The notes: a model not told the origin generated them from the letters alone. A DNA stretch of 64,000 nucleotides from Streptomyces sp. 6-11-2 (GCF_006540305.1 NZ_BJOR01000001.1:7378001-7442000); one strand, 5' to 3'; shown: positions 31,935 to 40,357, counted from the stretch's first letter. Translations and numbers: made by a program.

Positions 31935-33475
31935 GCGCGGGTTCCCTCCCGGACGATGGCGCGGGCGTACTGCCCGGTTTCGGTGCTGCTGCGGGTGACG
32001 GTGACCCCCGCGGACTCGAGCGCGGCGACCTGCTCGGCCAGCGACGGCTTGTCGAGGTCGGTACCGAGGACGTAGCCGACGATCTCCAGATGACGTCCGG
32101 TCGCGGCGGCGATGCTCTTCGCCTCGGCGATCGCCGGCAGCGTGACCCCGACCGGGTCCTCGTGCGCGCCGAACCCGAGGACGAAGTCCATGACGATGAC
32201 GCCGACCGTCGGGTCCTGCGCCTCCCGCACCAGGCGCTCCAGCCGCGGGGACGGGTCGATCATCGGGTGCGGACGGCCGTTGGTGAACTCGTCGTCACCG
32301 AAGTCGAGGAAGGTGTGGCCCCGGCTGGCGTCCGCGGCGTGCAGGACGTGGGCGGGGTCCTTCTGGATGTTGCTCCAGACCTCCTCCCCGGCGTCGAGCA
32401 GCGCGTACATCGACTCGTCGCACAGGGTGCCGCCGCAGAACAGCCCGCGGACGTGGCGCTGTTCTGCGTTCAGCTGGGCGCGCACGGCCTCGACGCGGTC
32501 GGCGTCGAGACCCGGAACGGCCGACTCCGGGTCGCTGGTCAGGCGTACGGCCTGGACGGCGGCGTCCTGGCTGCTCGCGGCGAAGTGTCCGCCGGCCTCG
32601 GTGACGGCCTGCTCGGATCCGCCGATGAAGTACACGACGACGGGCTTGCCCGCGGTGGCGATCTCGGCGAGGACCTTCCGCTCGACCTCCGGGGCGGGCG
32701 GCTTGGAGACGAGCAGGATCGCCTCCGTCCGCGGGTCGGCGGCCAGGGCGCGGATGCCGTCGATCATCATGACGCCACCGACCTCGGCGCTCAGATCGCG
32801 TCCGCCGGTGCCGATGAGCTGCGAGACTCCGCCGCCGAGGGCGTGGACGCGCACGCTGACTTCCTGCGAGCCGGTGCCGGAGGCCGCGACGATGCCGATC
32901 GATCCGGGACGGACCGCGTTGGCGAAGCAGAGACCGACGTTGTTGATGATCGCGGTTCCGCAGTCCGGACCCATCATCAGCAGGCCCTTGTCATGGGCGA
33001 GCGTCTTCAGCGCGATCTCGTCGGCGAGTGCGACGTTGTCGCTGAACATCAGGACGTGCAGGTCGTTCTCCAGCGCCTTGCGGGCCTCGCGGGCCGCGTA
33101 CGCGCCGTTGACGGCGATGACCGCGAGGTTCGCCGTCGGGTCCGCCTGGGCCGCGGAGGCGATGGTGCGGTGGACGATCTTCGCCTCGCCGCCGGCCGGC
33201 GCCTTGCGCACCAGGAGCTCCTCGACCCCGGCGATGACGGTGTCGGCGTCGACGCCGTCGGCCGTCACGATGACGATCATGAGGTCGCCGTTGCCCGCCC
33301 CCTCGACCTCCGGCGTGAGGAGGTCGAGGTTCTTCAGCACTCCCTTGTTCATCTCGGTGGCCATCGCGACGAAGGCCTGGTCGACGCCCTCGAACTGGTT
33401 CGCCTTCGTCGAGATCGACATCAGGGACACCGAGTCGAAATAGGTGTTCTTCTTGACCACTGCTGTGACGTTCAC
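31931..33475 (-). CDS. allF: Oxamate carbamoyltransferase subunit AllF (FdrA)
   Basis: A 514-residue FdrA homologue with a succinyl-CoA-ligase-like fold. The N-terminal portion (KKNTYFDSVSLMSISTKANQ) is followed by CoA-binding/ligase-type segments: LLMMGPDCGTAIINNVGLCFAN, GIVAASGTGSQEVSVRVHALGGGVSQLIGTGGRDLS, and KPVVVYFIGG. In E. coli it is the AllF subunit of oxamate carbamoyltransferase. Here the GTG start overlaps the allH stop (GTGA) and its stop overlaps the allG start (ATGA), so all three subunits are translationally coupled, as expected for a fixed-stoichiometry complex. Confidence 0.9.
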   Translation of the reverse strand: MNVTAVVKKNTYFDSVSLMSISTKANQFEGVDQAFVAMATEMNKGVLKNLDLLTPEVEGAGNGDLMIVIVTADGVDADTVIAGVEELLVRKAPAGGEAKIVHRTIASAAQADPTANLAVIAVNGAYAAREARKALENDLHVLMFSDNVALADEIALKTLAHDKGLLMMGPDCGTAIINNVGLCFANAVRPGSIGIVAASGTGSQEVSVRVHALGGGVSQLIGTGGRDLSAEVGGVMMIDGIRALAADPRTEAILLVSKPPAPEVERKVLAEIATAGKPVVVYFIGGSEQAVTEAGGHFAASSQDAAVQAVRLTSDPESAVPGLDADRVEAVRAQLNAEQRHVRGLFCGGTLCDESMYALLDAGEEVWSNIQKDPAHVLHAADASRGHTFLDFGDDEFTNGRPHPMIDPSPRLERLVREAQDPTVGVIVMDFVLGFGAHEDPVGVTLPAIAEAKSIAAATGRHLEIVGYVLGTDLDKPSLAEQVAALESAGVTVTRSSTETGQYARAIVREGTRA

Positions 33476-34404
33476 ATGGAACCTCTCAGTTCTGCTTCCA
33501 GGCGGAGTCCGGTCAGCAGGCCGGACAGGAGGTCGGTCCCGGAGGTGTGGCCGATGCCGAGCACACGGCAGACCGGGACTCGAAGGTGCTCGGCCTGCTG
33601 CGCGGCGTCCCGTCCGTCCGGGACGAGGAGACGGTGCAGAAGGTCGAGCAGGCTCTGGCGGGCACGCCCCCGGAGGGCCTCGCGCAGTGTGATGCGGCTC
33701 AGCGGCGTCGTACGGTCCGGGTGACGGTCCAGCACACCGCGGACGGCCTCGACGTACGCGGACAGACGGCTGCCCGGCTGGGCCGCCGGCAGAGCCATCC
33801 CGGTCAGGAAGTCGTCACCGGCCGGGGTGAGCCCCGGCCCGAGGCCGAGCAGCTGCGTGATCGCCGACGCCATGCCCGGGAGGTCTCCGGCCCGCACGGC
33901 CCGTTCCAGCGCGTTGCGTCCCCGGCGCAGCCGGGCGCCGATCTCGGTGTCGAAGACGTTCACCGGTCCTCGCGGGGTGAGCATGCCCCCGGCCACTCCG
34001 TGCGCGTGCAGCAGCTCCGCCAGCACCCGTGCCCGGGCGAGCAGCTCCTGCGTACCGAGTCCCAGCACGATCGATTCGGCATACCATGTGTCGGACTCGT
34101 TGAGTGTCACGGAGTGTTTCGCCGGCTCCCCGAAGGTGATCGCATCGGCGGTCAGTGTGACGTGGTCGCCCACGGTGAGGCGCCAGGCCGACCACTCCGC
34201 GAGGTCGACACGGATGCTCCAGGGTGCGTCGTCGAGAATGCGCGCGCATAGCGTGATGAGTTCATTGTCGCAGGTCAGCAGGTTTACGGCGCGACCGAAG
34301 ATGGACTCCACGCGTGCTGTGAGGGGGCCGGGCCGCAGACGCGCGGCCAGCTCTTCGTCGATGGAGAGCGCCGGAGCCGAGGTCGGCAGAGCGGGCGATG
34401 TCAT
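33472..34404 (-). CDS. allH: Oxamate carbamoyltransferase subunit AllH (DUF2877, YlbF-like)
   Basis: A 310-residue DUF2877 protein, the third AllFGH subunit. The N-terminal half has GRAVNLLTCDNELITLCARILDDAPWSIRVDL; the later half has the conserved LLGLGPGLTPAGDDFLTGMALP and LGIGHTSGTDLLSGLLTGLRLEAE. It is the first gene of the allHFG(-DUF1097) operon, divergent from carbamate kinase across 127 bp with a GGTATACC palindrome. GGGGAGAGG lies directly upstream of the ATG at 34404; the open frame extends further but without similarity. The gene order H-F-G differs from the E. coli order F-G-H. Confidence 0.88.
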   Translation of the reverse strand: MTSPALPTSAPALSIDEELAARLRPGPLTARVESIFGRAVNLLTCDNELITLCARILDDAPWSIRVDLAEWSAWRLTVGDHVTLTADAITFGEPAKHSVTLNESDTWYAESIVLGLGTQELLARARVLAELLHAHGVAGGMLTPRGPVNVFDTEIGARLRRGRNALERAVRAGDLPGMASAITQLLGLGPGLTPAGDDFLTGMALPAAQPGSRLSAYVEAVRGVLDRHPDRTTPLSRITLREALRGRARQSLLDLLHRLLVPDGRDAAQQAEHLRVPVCRVLGIGHTSGTDLLSGLLTGLRLEAELRGSM

Positions 34405-34457
34405 GACCTCTCCCCATCGTGCGGGCGTTTCCAGCCGAGGAACCCTGTCGCCAAAAA

Positions 34458-34465
34458 GGTATACC
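34458..34465. promoter_or_regulatory. GGTATACC palindrome between allH and carbamate kinase
   Basis: AGGTATACCA in an A/T context (CAAAAAGGTATACCATCT) sits 53 bp upstream of allH and 66 bp upstream of the carbamate kinase gene, in position to control both. The same core is at 28450-28459. TATACC may double as a -10 box in either direction. Confidence 0.55.
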
Positions 34466-34531
34466 ATCTGGTCTTGCTGTGGAACGTTGGGCATGTTGTC
34501 CGCCCAGCGAGTCAAGGAGAGGGGAACGAGC

Positions 34532-35461
34532 ATGCGAGTCGTCGTGGCACTGGGTGGGAACGCCCTGGCGCGTCGTGGAGAGCCGATGACGGCCGACCGG
34601 CTGCGCACCAATGTGAAGTCGACCTGCGAGGCCCTGGCGGGCCTCGCCCGCGAGCACGAGGTCGTCATCACACACGGGAACGGGCCGCAGGTCGGCCTGC
34701 TCGCGCTGCAGAACCTGGCCTACCAGGACGTCGCCGCCTACCCCCTGGACATCCTGGGGGCGGAGACGCAGGGCATGATCGGCTATGTCATCCAGCAGGA
34801 ACTGTCCAACGCGCTCGCCGGCGAGCGCGAGGTGGCGGCCGTGCTCACCACGACGGTGGTCGACGAGGAAGACCCGGCTTTCGAGCGGCCGACCAAGCTC
34901 ATCGGCCCGACCTACTCGGCCCAGGACGCTGCCGAGGCGGCCGCGGAGTACCGGTGGACGATCGCGCGTGACGGCGGTTCCTTCCGCCGTGTCGTGCCCT
35001 CGCCCAACCCGCTCCGGGTGGTCCAGGCGCCGGTCGTGCGCCTGCTGTTGGAGAACCAGCGGCTCGTGGTCTGCGTCGGCGGCGGTGGGGTGCCGGTGAG
35101 GATCGACGGCAAGGGCCGCGAGATCGGCATGCAGGCCGTGGTCGACAAGGACCTCGCCAGCGCGGCGCTGGCCGCCGAACTGGAGGCCGACACCCTCGTC
35201 ATGCTGACGGACGGTGACTACGTCAGCGAGAACTGGGGCACCCCGCAGCAGCGGGACATCAAGACCGCGTCCGCCGAAGCCATTTCCCAACTCCCCTTCG
35301 CCGAGGGGTCGATGCAGCCCAAGATCGACGCCGCGATCCACGTCGCGAGGGCCGGCGGACGTGCCCTCATCGGGCCGTTGGACCGGCTCGACGACCTGCT
35401 GGCCCGCAAGGTCGGCACCGAGATCCGCGCGGACGTCGACGCCGGCATCGTCTACGTGTGA
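34532..35461 (+). CDS. arcC: Carbamate kinase
   Basis: A 309-residue amino-acid-kinase-fold enzyme. Motifs are VVVALGGNALARRGE (phosphate binding), EVVITHGNGPQVGLLALQN, LVVCVGGGGVPVRIDGKG, GMQAVVDKDLASAALAAEL and TLVMLTDGDYV, all characteristic of carbamate kinases. The reaction is carbamoyl phosphate + ADP giving ATP, ammonia and CO2. It faces the three oxamate carbamoyltransferase genes across a shared regulatory region, as AllK/YbcF does in E. coli, so it would recover ATP from carbamoyl phosphate. There is no arginine deiminase nearby. AAGGAGAGGGG precedes the ATG at 34532. Confidence 0.95.
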   Translation: MRVVVALGGNALARRGEPMTADRLRTNVKSTCEALAGLAREHEVVITHGNGPQVGLLALQNLAYQDVAAYPLDILGAETQGMIGYVIQQELSNALAGEREVAAVLTTTVVDEEDPAFERPTKLIGPTYSAQDAAEAAAEYRWTIARDGGSFRRVVPSPNPLRVVQAPVVRLLLENQRLVVCVGGGGVPVRIDGKGREIGMQAVVDKDLASAALAAELEADTLVMLTDGDYVSENWGTPQQRDIKTASAEAISQLPFAEGSMQPKIDAAIHVARAGGRALIGPLDRLDDLLARKVGTEIRADVDAGIVYV

Positions 35462-35558
35462 CGGGGGCCGATCCTGCGGCCGCAGCGGTTCCCCGGCCGG
35501 CGACGGGCCGTGTGCGGGGACCGCTGTCCCATTGGCAAAGGAAACGGAGGGCCCGCAC

Positions 35559-36338
35559 ATGGCCGACACTCCACGCGACAAGATCTCCTCGGCCGGCCGG
35601 TGGACGGCCCGGGCGCTGGCGGCGGGCGCCGCGGCGCTGACCCTTGCCGCCTGCTCGGCGACAACGGACTCCGTGCCGCCGAGCAGTACCTCGACGCCTC
35701 CGGCGCCGGCCCCGGCGACGAGCCGGTCACCCAGCACCGTGAGCAGTGAGGAAGCGACCGCGCAGCTCCTCGCGGCAGTGGGAGACAACAACACGAGCTC
35801 CGCGGCCAGGGCCATCAGGGCCGGCGCGAACCTCGAAGCGCGCGACGGCCAGGGACGGACGCCGCTTGTCGTGGCCACCAAGGCCAACCACGTCAAGGTG
35901 GCCCGCCTGCTGCTGGAGTCCGGCGCGGATCCCAACGCGAAGGACAAGATCCAGGACTCCGCCTTCCTGTACGCCGGCGCGGAGGGACTCGACGAGATCC
36001 TCAAACTCACCCTCGAGCACGGTGCGGACGTGCGCAGCACCAATCGCTACGGCGGGACCGCTCTGATCCCCGCCAGCGAACACGGACACGTCGAGACCGT
36101 CCGGATCCTGCTGGCGGCCGGTGTGCCCGTCAACCACGTCAACAACCTGTCGTGGACCGCCCTGCACGAAGCGATCGTGCTCGGAAACGGCTCCCGGGAC
36201 CACGTCACGGTGGTCAGGCTGCTCCTCGCGGCGGGCGCGGACCCGTCGATCCCCGACAAACAGGGAGTCCTGCCCCGCGACCTCGCGGCACGGCGCGGCT
36301 ACCAGGAGATCGTGAAGGAGATCGACCGGGCGTCCTGA
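35559..36338 (+). CDS. Ankyrin-repeat lipoprotein
   Basis: A 259-residue exported lipoprotein. The signal peptide ends LTLAACSA with lipid-acceptor Cys32, and a Ser/Thr/Pro-rich linker (about 35-65) follows. Five ankyrin-type repeats cover about 75-255, e.g. GRTPLVVATKANHVKVARLLLESGADPNAK and WTALHEAIVLGNG with TVVRLLLAAGADPSIPDKQG. It probably binds another surface protein. GGAGGG precedes the ATG at 35559. It is 97 bp behind carbamate kinase on the same strand and could be cotranscribed, but no functional link is evident. Confidence 0.85.
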   Translation: MADTPRDKISSAGRWTARALAAGAAALTLAACSATTDSVPPSSTSTPPAPAPATSRSPSTVSSEEATAQLLAAVGDNNTSSAARAIRAGANLEARDGQGRTPLVVATKANHVKVARLLLESGADPNAKDKIQDSAFLYAGAEGLDEILKLTLEHGADVRSTNRYGGTALIPASEHGHVETVRILLAAGVPVNHVNNLSWTALHEAIVLGNGSRDHVTVVRLLLAAGADPSIPDKQGVLPRDLAARRGYQEIVKEIDRAS

Positions 36339-36374
36339 CAAGGGGAGGCAGCGTGAACGGCAGTGCGAACGGCC

Positions 36375-36387
36375 TACCATCTACGGA
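36375..36387 (+). promoter_or_regulatory. -10-like box giving a leaderless MFS transcript
   Basis: TACCAT (36375-36380) stands seven bases before the ATG at 36388 and no ribosome site is present, the same geometry as at 7723, 8602 and 50963. The -35 region is weak. Confidence 0.4.
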
Positions 36388-37605
36388 ATGTTGAAGCAAC
36401 AAGGTGACGGTCCCGCCTGCCGGGAAGAGGTACCGGTGTGGCGCGTGCCGGGGATGCGACCCCTGCTGGCCTCGACGGCGCTGGGCTTCGCCGGCCTGGC
36501 GTTGCTGATGCCGGTCGCCCCCTTGTGGGCCCTCGAGGGCGGGGCGGACGAACTGGGCGCGGGCCTGGTCAACACCGTGCTGATGCTCTTCACGGTGATC
36601 GCCCAGCTGCTGGTCGGGCGGATCCTCCAACGCCTCGGCTGGCAGAGGTCACTGGCCCTCGGCTCGTGCCTGCTCGGACTCCCCGCCCTCGGGCATCTGG
36701 CCACCAGCCAGGCGGCAGCCGTCATGGGCCTCGCGGCGGTGCGGGGCCTCGGGTTCGGGATCCTCACCGTGTGCGGTGCCACCGGAGTGGCCGCGCTCGT
36801 CGAACCCGCCCGCCGCGGCCGGGCGGTCGGCGCCTACGGGCTCGCCATCGCGGCCCCTCAGTGCCTGCTCATCCCGGTCGCGCCCTGGCTGGCCGAACGC
36901 GTCGGATTCTGGCTGGTGTTCACGTGCGCGGCCGTGCCGCTGCTCGCCATCCCGCTGGCACCGCGCGTGGCTCGCGCCCTGCACGACAGCGGCGACATAT
37001 CCACCGCCCCCGCCGAAGCGCGGGACACGAGCCGGCTGCGCCGCGTCCTGATCGGTCCGATCGCGGCGCTGCTCGCCATCACCGCGGCCGGCGGCGCCAT
37101 CCTCACCTTCACCCCCCGCCTGCTGTCCGACCCGGTCGCCGTCTACCTCGCGCTCCTGGCGTTCACCGCTACGGCCGCGCTGAGCCGATGGGGGTTCGGA
37201 CACGTCGCGGACCGCAGGGGCGCCGCCCCGGCGATCGCCCCGCTGCTGATCGCCGGCGCTGCCGGGCTCGCCGTGATCGGCGCGGGCACGGCAGGCCGGG
37301 CCGGTGCGGCCGGGCCGGTTCTGGTCGTGGCCGGCATGCTCGTCGTGGGCGTCGCCTACGGCGGCCTGCAGAACCTGACGCTGGTGCAGGCCTTCGCCGC
37401 CGCCGGAGAGCGGGCCCGCTCCTCCGTCAGCGTCGCCTGGAACGTCGGCTTCGACGCCGGTACCGGGCTCGGCGCCTTCGCCGCGGGAGCGGTCGTCACC
37501 GTGAGTTCCTACACGGTCGCGTACGCGGTTCTCGCCGCCGCCACCGCTCTTGTGGGCGCCTGCTGGGCGGGCGCGTGGTGGCGGAGCCGCGGCGCGGGAC
37601 GCTGA
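36388..37605 (+). CDS. MFS transporter (DHA1-type)
   Basis: A 405-residue facilitator with 12 predicted segments. The first helix is LLASTALGFAGLALLMPVAPLWAL; the loop 2-3 motif is QLLVGRILQRLGWQRSLALGS; the second half repeats it as SRWGFGHVADRRGAAPAIAPLL. The sequence is that of a general drug/metabolite exporter. It has a cytoplasmic 23-residue N-terminal tail and lacks a ribosome site, so it may be leaderless. It converges with another MFS exporter gene across a 58-bp tandem repeat. Confidence 0.83.
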   Translation: MLKQQGDGPACREEVPVWRVPGMRPLLASTALGFAGLALLMPVAPLWALEGGADELGAGLVNTVLMLFTVIAQLLVGRILQRLGWQRSLALGSCLLGLPALGHLATSQAAAVMGLAAVRGLGFGILTVCGATGVAALVEPARRGRAVGAYGLAIAAPQCLLIPVAPWLAERVGFWLVFTCAAVPLLAIPLAPRVARALHDSGDISTAPAEARDTSRLRRVLIGPIAALLAITAAGGAILTFTPRLLSDPVAVYLALLAFTATAALSRWGFGHVADRRGAAPAIAPLLIAGAAGLAVIGAGTAGRAGAAGPVLVVAGMLVVGVAYGGLQNLTLVQAFAAAGERARSSVSVAWNVGFDAGTGLGAFAAGAVVTVSSYTVAYAVLAAATALVGACWAGAWWRSRGAGR

Positions 37606-37673
37606 GCCTCGTCCCGAACGGCTCGACGGCCCGACGCTCTCACGCGACGGAGAGCCGGGGGCGACGTGCCCGG

Positions 37674-37875
37674 CCTTACGCGGCGGGAACCTCGGTCGGC
37701 GTGCGGCGGGAATCTCGGTCGGTGTGCCCGGCCTTACGCGGCGGGAACCTCGGTCGGCGTGCGGTGGGAATCTCGGTCGGCGTGGCCTGCCTTACGTGGC
37801 GGGAACCTCGGTCGGCGTGCGGTGGGAATCTCGGTCGGCGTGGCCTGCCTTACGTGGCGGGAACCTCGGTCGGCG
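37674..37875. repeat. 58-bp tandem repeat, about 3.5 copies
   Basis: Units begin CCTTACG at 37674, 37732, 37790 and 37848 (period exactly 58 bp), with few substitutions. Each unit holds two related half-motifs, GGGAACCTCGGTCGGCGTG and GGGAATCTCGGTCGGCGTG. The array fills the space between two convergent MFS genes and runs into the 3' end of the minus-strand gene, whose TAA stop (37850-37852) is part of the last, partial copy. The period is not a multiple of three, so copy-number change would alter only downstream non-coding sequence. Confidence 0.9.
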
Positions 37876-39319
37876 CGCCCGGCCTCGTGCGGCGGGACGA
37901 CCTGGTGCCCGCCAGGGTGGCCGTAGCGGCGGCCGCCAGCAGCAGCACGGCCAGGGGAACCCAGATCGCCGTGGTGAAGCCGTGCACCGCAGCGGCCCGT
38001 GTGCCGCCGTGAAACGCCGCGGCGGCACTGGCGGCCACGGTGTTGAAGGCGGCCGAGCCGATGGAACCCCCCATCTGCTGAGCGGAGTTGACCGAGGCCG
38101 AGGCGATCCCCGAGTCCTGGGCCGGCACGTCGGCGGTGGCGCTGGTCATGATGGCCAGGAAGCTGCCGCCGTTGCCGACGCTGAACGTGACCAGCGCGGG
38201 GAGGACGTTCGCGGCGTAACTGGAGTCCGGCGTCAGCAGCGTGAACTGGAACAGCCCGCAGGCGGCGAGGGAAAGGCCCGCCGTCATCATGACGCGGGGG
38301 CCGAGCCTGGGCAGCAGGCGCGTGCCGAGCTGGGTGGCGGTCGCGGTGGTGACGACGCTGATCGGCAGGAAGCCCAGTCCGCTCGCCATCGCGGACCAGT
38401 CCAGCACGGTCTGCAAGTAGTAGGTGAGGAAGAGCGAGACGGACAGCTGCGCCATCATCAGGGCGCCACCGGCCAGCAGCGCGGCGACGCGGCGGCGGTC
38501 GCGCAGCAGCCGCGGCGGCAGCAGCGGGGTGGCGGCACGGGTCTGCCACCAGGCGAACGCCATGAGCAGCGCCATTCCCCCGGCCAGTGCCCCGAGCACG
38601 GACGGCGAGGTCCAGCCCTGGGCCTCGGCCCGGCTGCAGCCGTACACCACGGTCGTCAGCCCGCCACAGCCCAGTACGGCCCCGGCGACATCCACACGTC
38701 CGGACGGGCGCCGCGCCCGGTCGCGGGGTGTCCATATGCTGCCGAGCAGCGCCAGAAGGGCGATGGGCACATTGACCAGCAGGCACCAGCGCCAGCCCGC
38801 CCACTGGGTGAGCAGCCCGCCGAGCACCACTCCGAGGGAGCCTCCGGCGCCGCCGAGAGCGCCGAAGACGGCGATGGCCTTACGACGCTCACGCGGGTCG
38901 GTGAAGGTGGTGGCGACCAGGGCGAGCGCCGAGGCGGCGAGCAGGGCCGCGAAGGCGCCTTGCACGGCCCGAGCGGCGAACAGGACCTGAGCGGTGGGCG
39001 CGACGCCTCCGGCGGCCGAGGCCAGCGCGAAGCCCAGCAGCCCCGACATGAACACCCGCTTGCGCCCCGCGTGGTCGGCGATGCGCCCGGCGAGCAGGAG
39101 CAGCCCGCCGAACGCGACGGTGTACGAGGTGACCACCCACGGCCGGTCCCCGTCCGCCATCCCCAACTGCCTCTGCATGGACGGCAGCGCCACGTTCACG
39201 ATGGTGCTGTCCAGCAGGATCATCAACTGCGCTAGTCCGAGGACGCACAGCGCCCACCAGCGCCGGGGGTCGGGAAGCTGTGGCTGAGGAACGGGGATGG
39301 GGGTCGGTGTGGGCCGCAT
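37850..39319 (-). CDS. DHA2 family drug efflux MFS transporter (EmrB/QacA-like)
   Basis: A 489-residue, 14-helix drug:proton antiporter. Family landmarks are QLMILLDSTIVNVALPSMQRQLG (helix 1 motif D1), LLLLAGRIADHAGRKRVFMSGLLGFALAS (motif A), and GGAGGSLGVVLGGLLTQWAGWRWCLLVNVPIALL (motif C), all intact. It should export hydrophobic or cationic compounds. The last residues (GAPTEVPAT) are encoded by the 58-bp repeat, so this tail is not ancestral. A TATACA box seven bases before the ATG at 39319 suggests a leaderless mRNA. No regulator gene is adjacent. Confidence 0.9.
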   Translation of the reverse strand: MRPTPTPIPVPQPQLPDPRRWWALCVLGLAQLMILLDSTIVNVALPSMQRQLGMADGDRPWVVTSYTVAFGGLLLLAGRIADHAGRKRVFMSGLLGFALASAAGGVAPTAQVLFAARAVQGAFAALLAASALALVATTFTDPRERRKAIAVFGALGGAGGSLGVVLGGLLTQWAGWRWCLLVNVPIALLALLGSIWTPRDRARRPSGRVDVAGAVLGCGGLTTVVYGCSRAEAQGWTSPSVLGALAGGMALLMAFAWWQTRAATPLLPPRLLRDRRRVAALLAGGALMMAQLSVSLFLTYYLQTVLDWSAMASGLGFLPISVVTTATATQLGTRLLPRLGPRVMMTAGLSLAACGLFQFTLLTPDSSYAANVLPALVTFSVGNGGSFLAIMTSATADVPAQDSGIASASVNSAQQMGGSIGSAAFNTVAASAAAAFHGGTRAAAVHGFTTAIWVPLAVLLLAAAATATLAGTRSSRRTRPGAPTEVPAT

Positions 39320-39326
39320 ACCTTTC

Positions 39327-39358
39327 TGTATACCAAAAAAGCAGAATGGGATACCAAA
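39327..39358 (-). promoter_or_regulatory. Promoter and repeated GGTAT motif of the DHA2 exporter
   Basis: On the minus strand TTTGGTATCCCA and TTTTGGTATACAG occur 20 bp apart just before the ATG at 39319. TATACA is a good -10 box; the direct repeats could bind a regulator and resemble the GGTATACC sites at 28450 and 34458. Confidence 0.45.
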
Positions 39359-39586
39359 CGGAGCGGTGTGAGTCCGGTGGCGAGGGCGTCCAGGCCGCGG
39401 CGGACTTCGAGGATCTCGCCGTCGTGGGCGTCGTCGGGCCGTTCGGTCGGCTCGCTCCAGGAGGGAAGTCGCCGGCCGGCGGGTCAGTGTCCACCGGTGA
39501 TCTGTTCCTGTGGCTACCCGCTGACAGCGTCGACCGGAGAGGCCCGCTCAATTTTCTCCCTCCCACCCCTTCTCGAAGTCATCAGA

Positions 39587-39601
39587 TGACTGCTAATTAT
39601 G
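39587..39601. promoter_or_regulatory. AGTCATC-A-GATGACT palindrome
   Basis: A perfect 7-bp inverted repeat around one base, followed by the AT-rich TAATTATG, in the 1-kb gap between the DHA2 exporter and malic enzyme genes. This looks like an operator over a promoter reading right, 117 bp before the strong ribosome site at 39700-39707. The rest of 39359-39700 contains no gene I can support. Confidence 0.4.
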
Positions 39602-39717
39602 TCACCAGAGGCCCGGTAGTGGGCCTCGTCACAGCCCGACCCCTCACGCCCCCCGGGTTGTCCCATGCCTCGGCTCCTCTCCGAGGCCTGAGCGTCCTCT
39701 GAAGGAGGTCGGCTCCT

Positions 39718-39942
39718 ATGCACAGATCGGATCCTGTCAACCCGGACACCGGCGACATGTCCGCCAACTCGGCCGGCGCTGCGGCGGTTGATGTGGTGGA
39801 CGACGGTTCGTCTCCAGCGGGTTCGGCGGTCGGCCGGGCGCTGGGCTCGATCGGTTTCAAGCGGCACCGGCATCTGCGAGGCGGTCCTCAACGGCGCCGC
39901 GCCGGACGCCACGGCATCGGCACCGGAGTACACCTGCCCTGA
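39718..39942 (+). CDS. Possible small protein with a strong ribosome site
   Basis: A 74-codon frame starting ATG with GAAGGAGGTC ideally spaced upstream. The first half is acidic and Ser/Ala/Asp-rich (DPVNPDTGDMSANSAGAAAV); the second half is basic (GFKRHRHLRGGPQRRRAGRHG). It matches nothing I know. A promoter-like palindrome precedes it and a 14-bp hairpin follows at 40031, so a short transcript is likely. The coding evidence is only the ribosome site; it could equally be a leader or a decayed gene. Confidence 0.35.
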   Translation: MHRSDPVNPDTGDMSANSAGAAAVDVVDDGSSPAGSAVGRALGSIGFKRHRHLRGGPQRRRAGRHGIGTGVHLP

Positions 39943-40030
39943 CCCGGGGCGGACCCAGCGGGCACCGACCCGCATGGGCCGGGCGGCGGTCCGGGGGGAC
40001 GGATCAACGCCGCCCGACCCGGTGAACGGA

Positions 40031-40063
40031 TCTCATGGCGGCGGCCCGCCCGCCGCCATGAGA
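40031..40063 (+). terminator. 14-bp hairpin upstream of the malic enzyme operon
   Basis: TCTCATGGCGGCGG (40031-40044) pairs perfectly with 40050-40063 around a 5-nt loop. It follows the small reading frame by about 90 nt and lies 295 nt before the malic enzyme start, so it is either a terminator of the small transcript or an attenuator of the operon. Confidence 0.5.
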
Positions 40064-40357
40064 CCACACGCATGGCGAACGGACGCCGCGAGGCATCACC
40101 CACCCACACTGCGGCCAGTACAACTCGCTGATCCCGCACGGCCGTCACCACCACTGACCGGGCCGTGCCGCGGACCCCTGACCGGCCGGCGGTCACCAGC
40201 GGGTTTCTCCAGGCCTCCACCGCGGCCGAGCGGCCCGTCTCCCGAGGCCACCTCGACGTCAGGCGTCACCGCCAACCACATCGCACCACAACCCGAGTCG
40301 TCAGGGGACCCACGGCGGAATGTCGCCATGACGACTGCGACAAAGGAGCAGAAAACA

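Noticed and set aside
37674..37875. The 58-bp array as a CRISPR
   Set aside because: Copies are directly contiguous with no unique spacers, and no cas gene is present.
39361..39560. Minus-strand peptide DAHDGEILEVRRGLDALATGLTPLR upstream of the DHA2 gene, possibly a regulator remnant
   Set aside because: No start, no HTH and no family match; too short to call.
39788..40357. N-terminal extension of the malic enzyme by up to 190 codons
   Set aside because: The extra sequence is low-complexity and crosses a hairpin; AAAGGAG before GTG 40358 fits family length much better.
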